Shown: piece after piece, positions 13,620-18,652 of the stretch | Position numbering within the stretch: position 1 is the first letter of the stretch | How the letters are laid out: each line of letters opens with the position of its first letter | DNA from: Caryophanales bacterium UBA7476 | GTDB lineage: Bacteria; Bacillota_I; Bacilli_A; RF39; UBA660 | NCBI GenBank assembly: GCA_002477275.1 | Contig: DLOU01000031.1 | Location: 1 to 18,652, forward strand | Direction: 5' to 3' | DNA length: 18,652 nucleotides | Position numbers and translations under genes: made by a program | The notes under the pieces: model-generated | Told to the model about the DNA's origin: nothing | Seen by the model: only the letters and a program-made list of their open reading frames with translations | Databases searched by the model: none

Positions 13620-15101
13620 GATTTCTAAACCTTTTTTTAAAGTCTTATGTCCACCAATAGCGAACTTAGCTTTTTCTTCAACTTTTGGCATAATTAAATG
13701 AGCATGAAGTCTCTTTAATGAAGCACCTGAAAGCGATGGATCACCAAATCTAAAACATAATGCCCCACCATCAAGACCATATTCAGAAACAAGTTTCAAC
13801 CATACTTTATTTAAATCATTCCACATTTCTTGACTCATATCTTCTATATTATATACAGGATAACGAGAAGCTATTAAAAATTGTCTTTCTACATTTTCAT
13901 ATGGAAATCTATTTTCAGAAATATACCAATGCTTTGTAAAGAATAATATATCTTGCTCTATCAAATCAGGATCAAGAGGATCTTTATTTTCTTTTTCAAA
14001 GTTAGTCATAATATCTAATTGTTCTTGTTTTCTAGAATTTGGAGGATAAATATATTTATATCCTGAATAATCTTGTTCTTCTTCTATTCCTTGTGAAATA
14101 TCTTCTTTCTTTTTTTCTAATAAATAAATAACTTCAATTCCTTTTTTTTCAGCAAGTGCATGAGATCTTTTGCTCCAATTTCTTTCAGGATGATCTTCAA
14201 TATAATATATTCTTTTTACACCTTTATCTATTAAAGTTTTCATACATCTATCACATGGAAATAATGAAACATAAATGGTATCAATTTCTCCAATATCAGT
14301 TATTCTCTTTAACAAATTAATTTCAGCATGTTCAACAGTAGAATAAAATAACTCTGTTCTTTCATTTAAATCTCTTTTAGAAATTGTATGATCACATTGG
14401 TTTGCCCCATAATACCAGTTATCATTCACTTTTGCTGCAGCAACCACAGGAGCAACCCAATCAGTTGAATCACTTAGATGATCCATCATGCCTTCAAATG
14501 GCTCTTCTCTATTTTCTACTGACTCTAATCTTCTTTTTGTATCCTCAACTGCAGTTTCAAATCTTTCTTCAAAATTATCTACTTTATCTGCCATACTTGC
14601 AATTAATTTTTTCCTTAACTTATCAGATGTTGATGTTTCTGCTTGTCTTGGTAAAACAAGTACAGAGCCACAAATTTGTGTTAAAGCATTATACTCTTCT
14701 GTAGTATAATTTTCAGTTATAGTTATTAATACATCAGGATAGATTTTCTTTATTAATTCCCATTTTTTCTCATCAACAGCTTTAATAACTATATCATCAG
14801 CAATACTTTTACCAGGTTCGTAAGTACCAGTTTTACTTACTCCCAATTCTTTAATCATTTCATATCTTTCTTTTTCAGGAATAAGAGGTCTATTCTTCCC
14901 TTTTCTTTTTTGAATTTTTTGATCACTATCAATACCAACTATTAAATAATCACAATTTTCTTTTGCCTTTTTTATATATTTTAAATGACCAATATGAAAT
15001 TGATCCCAAGACCCTTGGACTAAACCTATCTTTTTACCTTCTGCTTTAGCTTTTTGTAAAGCTTCAATATCAAGTTTTCCTATATTCTCATCACTATACA
15101 T
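13614..15101 (-). CDS. Nucleotidyltransferase / dCMP-deaminase / HIT-like three-domain protein
   Basis: The 495 residues form three enzyme-like domains. (1) Residues about 22-170 are a cytidylyltransferase-type nucleotidyltransferase with GSWDQFHIGHL (His36-x2-His39), then IVGIDSD, RPLIPEKER and the C-terminal STSDKLR motif. (2) Residues about 210-330 are a zinc-dependent deoxycytidylate-deaminase-type domain with His258-Ala-Glu260 and PCDRC (Cys283, Cys286); Glu260 would be the proton shuttle. (3) Residues about 398-475 are a HIT/Ap4A-phosphorylase-like domain with FPYENVERQFLI and GASLKRLHAHLIMP, where His466 and His468 are kept but the first His of the HxHxH triad is Arg464. Known for the families: deaminases of this type turn dCMP into dUMP, the substrate of thymidylate synthase, whose homologue lies directly upstream. 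AGGAG for this gene is inside the last codons of that gene and the gap is 1 nt, so translation is coupled. What the first and third domains do is unknown. Confidence 0.88.
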   Translation of the reverse strand: MYSDENIGKLDIEALQKAKAEGKKIGLVQGSWDQFHIGHLKYIKKAKENCDYLIVGIDSDQKIQKRKGKNRPLIPEKERYEMIKELGVSKTGTYEPGKSIADDIVIKAVDEKKWELIKKIYPDVLITITENYTTEEYNALTQICGSVLVLPRQAETSTSDKLRKKLIASMADKVDNFEERFETAVEDTKRRLESVENREEPFEGMMDHLSDSTDWVAPVVAAAKVNDNWYYGANQCDHTISKRDLNERTELFYSTVEHAEINLLKRITDIGEIDTIYVSLFPCDRCMKTLIDKGVKRIYYIEDHPERNWSKRSHALAEKKGIEVIYLLEKKKEDISQGIEEEQDYSGYKYIYPPNSRKQEQLDIMTNFEKENKDPLDPDLIEQDILFFTKHWYISENRFPYENVERQFLIASRYPVYNIEDMSQEMWNDLNKVWLKLVSEYGLDGGALCFRFGDPSLSGASLKRLHAHLIMPKVEEKAKFAIGGHKTLKKGLEIK

Positions 15102-15102
15102 A

Positions 15103-16023
15103 TTAAACTCCTATTGGGATTTTTAAAATTTTCTCTTTAGGATGATAATCTTCTAAAGCAAAATCATCTTTTCTATAATCAAATATACTATCGTGATTAT
15201 TTACTACTTTTAAAGTAGGAAATGGTGCTGCTTCTCTAGATAAAATTGTTTCAGCAGTTTCAAAAGTATTACTATAAATATGTGCATTACTTATCATATG
15301 AACAAACTCACCAGGTTCTAATCCCATTACATTAGACATAGCAAGAAGAAGTGCAGTATATTGAGCCCAATTACTTGGAAGTCCAACTACTGTATCACAA
15401 CTTCTTTGATACATAGTCATATTAAGTTTGTCATCAATTATATTAAAATGTATCCATCCATGGCAAGGACATACAACAACTTTTTGAGTATGATCTTGAT
15501 TTCTAATTGTATAATTTGGAATCCAAGGGGTAATTAAATGTGTTTTAAGTTCTGGTCTTTCTTTCATTTGTTTTATTATTTCAGCAAATTGATTAAAACT
15601 TTCTCCATCCTTTGTTGGAAAATCATGAAATGCTGCTCCATAGCTACCTGGTCCTAAATCTCCAGTTTCAAGCCCTCTTTTAGCACATTTCTTTTCAGTT
15701 ACCCAAGACTTCCACCATTTACAACCAAATTGTTCTAATTCTTCTTGAGTTCTTGCCCCATTAATAAAAGCAAATAATTCTCCAATAGCACTCTTATAAA
15801 AACCTGAAATATCTCTTTCAGTAATAATTGGTGCTCCATCTTTTAAAACATCAAATCTAGTAACAACGCCTAAACGTTCTTTTGTATACAATGGTTCACC
15901 AGTATTTCCATCAACCATTGCACAAGGATTATCTTTTCCATTTTCTAAAATATCTTTTAATAGTGCTTTGTATTGCTCCAAAGCAGTTCTTTCTTCATAA
16001 GGTCTATACTTATATTCACTCAT
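15103..16023 (-). CDS. thyA: Divergent thymidylate synthase homologue
   Basis: The folate-dependent thymidylate synthase fold converts dUMP to dTMP in the standard family. The 306 residues (E. coli ThyA has 264) keep the nucleophile in VVCPCHGW, YQRSCD with the phosphate Arg and following Asp, GLPSNWAQY with the Asn that selects uracil over cytosine, HIYSN, GELFAFINGA, and a matching C-terminus (SIFDYR...IKIPIGV-like). Differences from E. coli: the RR pair that reaches the partner subunit's phosphate site (SRRIIVSAW) is LKTHLITPW; RTGTGT near the N-terminus is replaced by GNTGEPLY with an insertion; and GGD before the HIY motif is ISN. These suggest an altered phosphate site, or a separate clade that compensates. 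GGAGG stands 8 nt before ATG. A strong promoter lies at 16087-16115. It is the first gene of the two-gene operon. Confidence 0.85.
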   Translation of the reverse strand: MSEYKYRPYEERTALEQYKALLKDILENGKDNPCAMVDGNTGEPLYTKERLGVVTRFDVLKDGAPIITERDISGFYKSAIGELFAFINGARTQEELEQFGCKWWKSWVTEKKCAKRGLETGDLGPGSYGAAFHDFPTKDGESFNQFAEIIKQMKERPELKTHLITPWIPNYTIRNQDHTQKVVVCPCHGWIHFNIIDDKLNMTMYQRSCDTVVGLPSNWAQYTALLLAMSNVMGLEPGEFVHMISNAHIYSNTFETAETILSREAAPFPTLKVVNNHDSIFDYRKDDFALEDYHPKEKILKIPIGV

Positions 16024-16086
16024 ATTATTATCCTCCCTACTAACCCAACATATCTTTTTTTAACACAGTCTCACACACTATAAATT

Positions 16087-16115
16087 ATTCTAACTAACAA
16101 AATATACAAAGTCAA
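16087..16115 (-). promoter_or_regulatory. Near-consensus promoter of the thyA-like operon
   Basis: On the minus strand, TTGACT (16110-16115), a 17-bp spacer and TAGAAT (16087-16092). Transcription would start near 16080, giving a leader of about 57 nt with no obvious regulatory hairpin. Confidence 0.8.
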
Positions 16116-16125
16116 TACTTAGAAA

Positions 16126-16153
16126 ACAAAAAAAGTCCTCAATCGAGAACTTT
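16126..16153 (-). terminator. Intrinsic terminator after the surface-protein gene
   Basis: On the minus strand, AAAGTTCTC (16145-16153) pairs with GAGGACTTT (16132-16140) around a four-base loop, followed by a T run. It lies directly before the promoter of the thyA-like operon and isolates it from the surface-protein transcript. Confidence 0.85.
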
Positions 16154-16156
16154 ATA

Positions 16157-17514
16157 TTATTTAATTTCACTTGTAGGAATTTCTATAACTGGACGGACAC
16201 CACCAGTACCAACACTATCACCATGATAATAATAGCAACCATCATAATAAAAATCCGAACCATCAAAAGTAACCATCCAAAGACAATCAGATGATGAAGC
16301 AGAACCAAGTAAATAATCTTGATGACCATCAAATATAATAGATATTCCTTCAAATTGTACATTTTTTACAGCATCGGCTTCCTCATATGATAATAATCGT
16401 CCTACTATCGTTGAAGGTGCCCCCATATCTTTTAATTTTTCTACATAACCATTTTCTCCACTTATATATTGATATACATTTGAATTACTATCATATATAT
16501 ATGGATATGCTTGTTCATCATTTGATATATATTTAAACATATAATTACTTGAATCATAATAAATTGTATTATTTTTATTATATACGTCTATCAAAATATT
16601 ATCACTCATCCAATAATTAATATCCGAAAAAACTACTGTTGCAATATTATTTGATAAGTTATAACCTAATGCATTAACACTCTGTAATCCATATCCTGGA
16701 GTATTAGTAGGAATCTGAACCTGATTATCACTACCATCATTCATATTACCAACCATAAGATTATATTTTGCAAGTAGTACTGTTTTTTCTTGATTACTAC
16801 TTATTACATAGAAGTCTTCTGTTTCTCCTATTCCGATGATATCTCCTGGTGTTATTTGCCCTTCATTTTGTCTTGATACATAATGAATTGCACTTGCACT
16901 TGCATTTTTATCTATTGCTGTTGAATCTGCTTGTACATAATTTACACTAAACTTGAAATAGTATGTATGATCATTATCATTATCTAAATCATCTGGATCT
17001 ATTTCATCATCATTTCTATATTCTATTCTTACTTTGTATGTTTCTGTTGTTGGTGTATTACCATTTTTCTTTGCAAGTAAATGTTTATCTTGTATTTCAG
17101 TTCCATCTGCATAAGTTACTGTATAACTTACTGCTTCTGGTAGAGTTGCTGGTGTAGTATAACTACTATCTGAATATACTCCATTTACTATTCCATTTGC
17201 TGCTATCATTGCATCTATAGTTCCATTATTAACTGCATCAACTGTAAACTCATAAAAATCTCCTGGTTCAGATAAAACTACACTATATTCTACTTGTGTT
17301 TTAGCTGAATCAGTTATTCTAGCTTTGTTATTATTATCAGCTGGAACACTTCCATCTTTTATTTGTACATTATCCCAATATACATTCCACGATGATGCTT
17401 TAACATTTGAAGATCCATTAATCTTTAGTTACTTGCTAAAGCTGCATATCCAACACTTATTAAGAGTATTAATACTAAAATAAGTGCCGTCTTTTTATTT
17501 TTTCTTCTCTTCAT
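16157..17514 (-). pseudogene. Surface protein gene broken by a one-base frameshift
   Basis: The ATG at 17514 (AGGAGGAG just upstream) opens a classic leader, MKRRKNKKTALILVLILL then SVGYAALASN, and meets TAA at 17425-17427 after 29 codons. Adding one T there (AAC TTA AAG) restores LKINGSSNVKASSWNVYWD and a continuous frame of about 450 residues to 16157, including EYSVVLSEPGDFYEFTVDAV. That is exactly what follows such leaders in related exported Bacillota proteins with SipW-type signal peptides. The rest has Asp/Asn-rich strands, and near the C-terminus VGRLLSYEEADAV, a CLWMVTFDGS strand and GVRPVIEIP, resembling DUF6273-type domains. The protein would be exported and surface-bound or released. 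As written, the leader is cut off and the internal ATG at 17209 has no ribosome binding site. It may be a true mutation or a sequencing/assembly error. Confidence 0.85.
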
Positions 17515-18587
17515 AATTCTCCTCCTATTATAATAATAATTTTTACAAACAAAAAAAGCAAGTAAATTTTCATTATTACTTTGCCTTTTTTTTCATTATT
17601 TTTTTCTATAAAACTAACATTACCTATTTCTTCATCTTTTTTTAATATTAGTCCACCACGTTTTACAACACTACTATCCTTTTCTTTCAGATCATCAAAA
17701 GTTGCCACTCCATCTAAATCAATAACTTCTCCAACATTAGTGCAAATAGTATAAAATTTACCACCGTTTTTTCTAAAATTAGGTATTAAATAAATATTAA
17801 GTTTATTCTTTTCTATTTTATTTTCAAGTAAACCTAAAACACTATTTTTTAATCCTGGTACTTTTTCTTCATATTTTTTATACCAAGTATACATATCAGT
17901 ACCATCAGAAAATCTTGTTTCTTGCACATAAGGTATGTATCCTAGTCTTTTTACAGAAGATAAAAACTCACTTACTCTTTGATCAATAGATAAATGATTC
18001 TCTTTATATGAAGAAATTAAAAGTAAAAATTCTTCATAAATAATAGGATCACTCTTTTCTAATTTATCAAAAATACTTCTAACATCTATTCCATTTTCAG
18101 TAATAACTTCTCCATGATCAGGTATTCGTTTTAATTTCTTAACTATTTCAAAGCATTCTTCTTTAACAAAAAACCATATTTCTGATAAATCTAAATCTTT
18201 ATATTCACTAAGTAATTCATGAACTCTTGTTTCAAATTCTTCGTGACGAGTTTTATAACTCAAATACCAACTATACATATCTATATCATCAGAGAAATAC
18301 ATTTCACCCCTCTTAGGAATATAATCATATTTAACAACAAAACTTAAAAATTCTTCTTCTCTTTCTTTATTTGTTAAAATACGGTAAGAATCATTACTTA
18401 ATATATCTTTTATCTCAAGACAATAATCTCTAAAGAAAGATAGTTTCAACAAATCATCAAACCAAAGTCTTAAATCTTCTCCATCAGGAAACTTTTGTTC
18501 ATGAGCTCTTGGAAGTCTTCCTTCAGAAATAACAAATAATTTAAAATACTCTTTTCTAGTATTAAAAAGTTCTCTTTCTTTTTTCAT
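17511..18587 (-). CDS. Protein with four degenerate W-ending repeats, function unknown
   Basis: As read it has 358 residues. Four repeats of about 60 residues (about 11-62, 77-128, 141-195 and 204-255) each contain a core: LPRAHEQKFPDGEDLRLWF, IPKRGEMYFSDDIDMYSWY, IPDHGEVITENGIDVRSIF and IPYVQETRFSDGTDMYTWY. The pattern (basic-aromatic helix, IP, DG/D-x-W) resembles the small helicase-associated (HA) repeats and related phage-type modules that bind DNA, but similarity is weak. A strand-rich C-terminal region follows (about 263-327). The last 20 or so residues (hydrophobic, IIIIIGGEL) are encoded by a terminator hairpin and its T run, so the true C-terminus is probably near residue 335. The start has GGGGTGA at 8-nt spacing and an extended -10 upstream. 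The ORF overlaps the surface-protein ATG by 4 nt as written. Confidence 0.7.
   Translation of the reverse strand: MKKERELFNTRKEYFKLFVISEGRLPRAHEQKFPDGEDLRLWFDDLLKLSFFRDYCLEIKDILSNDSYRILTNKEREEEFLSFVVKYDYIPKRGEMYFSDDIDMYSWYLSYKTRHEEFETRVHELLSEYKDLDLSEIWFFVKEECFEIVKKLKRIPDHGEVITENGIDVRSIFDKLEKSDPIIYEEFLLLISSYKENHLSIDQRVSEFLSSVKRLGYIPYVQETRFSDGTDMYTWYKKYEEKVPGLKNSVLGLLENKIEKNKLNIYLIPNFRKNGGKFYTICTNVGEVIDLDGVATFDDLKEKDSSVVKRGGLILKKDEEIGNVSFIEKNNEKKGKVIMKIYLLFLFVKIIIIIGGEL
17551..17584 (-). terminator. Intrinsic terminator inside the apparent 3' end of the repeat gene
   Basis: On the minus strand GCAAAGTAA (17576-17584) pairs with TTACTTGC (17558-17565), with a one-base bulge, followed by T7 (17551-17557). 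In the -1 frame a TAA TAA stop falls inside its left arm, as stops do in other terminators of this window. Confidence 0.65.
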
Positions 18588-18615
18588 AAAATAATCACCC
18601 CATAAATTAAGACGT

Positions 18616-18624
18616 ATTATAGCA
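18616..18624 (-). promoter_or_regulatory. Extended -10 promoter of the repeat gene
   Basis: On the minus strand TGC precedes TATAAT (18616-18621), about 29 nt before ATG 18587. The -35 region is a T-rich stretch without a good match. Confidence 0.6.
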
Positions 18625-18652
18625 TAAAAACTAAAAAAAGAATGAAATAAAT

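Noticed and set aside
14384..14709. Two plus-strand ORFs opposite the fusion gene
   Set aside because: They are antisense to the conserved deaminase and nucleotidyltransferase regions, with no start signals of their own.
16024..16086. Riboswitch or T-box in the leader of the thyA-like operon
   Set aside because: The leader is only about 57 nt, with no T-box sequence and no stable hairpin or terminator.
1..18652. CRISPR array or other regular direct repeats
   Set aside because: No regularly spaced repeats or cas-like genes were seen on either strand.
1..18652. Mollicute-type code with TGA as tryptophan
   Set aside because: tnpV, the relaxase and other genes end in TGA at sensible positions and tryptophans are encoded by TGG.

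Overview
The window reads as chromosome from a very A+T-rich, low-GC Gram-positive bacterium (Bacillota). It could be a gut-associated lineage of the Bacilli/Erysipelotrichia/RF39 type or a Clostridium-like relative, but I cannot place it more finely. The reasons are A+T-rich codon use, strong AGGAGG ribosome binding sites, promoters with an extended -10 (TGnTATAAT), intrinsic terminators with U tracts, a LemA/DUF2207 pair, and a surface protein whose leader has the SVGYAALAS type of core. TGA is used as a stop and tryptophan is TGG, so the genetic code is the standard bacterial one.

Layout. (1) 1-378: the end of an rRNA operon, with the 23S 3' tail, 5S, tRNA-Asn(GTT) and a terminator. (2) 476-712: a small unknown gene with its own extended -10 promoter and terminator. 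(3) 847-4420: a compact integrative mobilizable element core of Tn4451 type, with a large serine recombinase (TnpX-like), TnpV, a 23-codon ORF lying over a possible oriT hairpin, and a MOBP-type relaxase. All four are overlapping or translationally coupled and there is no cargo gene. (4) 4450-8023, minus strand: a LemA, DUF2207 and zinc-ribbon membrane-protein operon, convergent with the relaxase across a shared bidirectional terminator. (5) 8106-11526, plus strand: an unknown 95-residue protein behind a leader that looks like an attenuator, a secreted sortase-fold protein without the usual arginine, a LysR regulator, and a MazG-like pyrophosphohydrolase coupled to an unknown helical protein. 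(6) 11542-13535, minus strand: a two-TM membrane protein and a 473-residue protein of unknown function. (7) 13614-16023, minus strand: a divergent thymidylate synthase coupled to a 495-residue protein that joins a nucleotidyltransferase, a dCMP-deaminase-type domain and a HIT-like domain, driven by a near-consensus promoter. (8) 16157-18587, minus strand: a surface protein broken by a one-base frameshift just after its signal peptide, preceded by a protein with four degenerate W-ending repeats.

The best candidate for undescribed biology is region 7. The deaminase (dCMP to dUMP) and the thymidylate-synthase homologue (dUMP to dTMP) are consecutive steps. But the synthase has replaced the arginine pair that binds the substrate phosphate in the E. 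coli enzyme, and its partner carries a nucleotidyltransferase and a HIT-like domain with no obvious place in plain dTMP synthesis. A pathway making a modified or activated pyrimidine nucleotide is therefore possible, though a diverged but ordinary dTMP route is the simpler explanation. Second-line items are the attenuator-like leader at 8140-8286, the Arg-less sortase-like protein, the cargo-free mobilizable element with its tiny coupled ORF, and the repeat protein at the right end.
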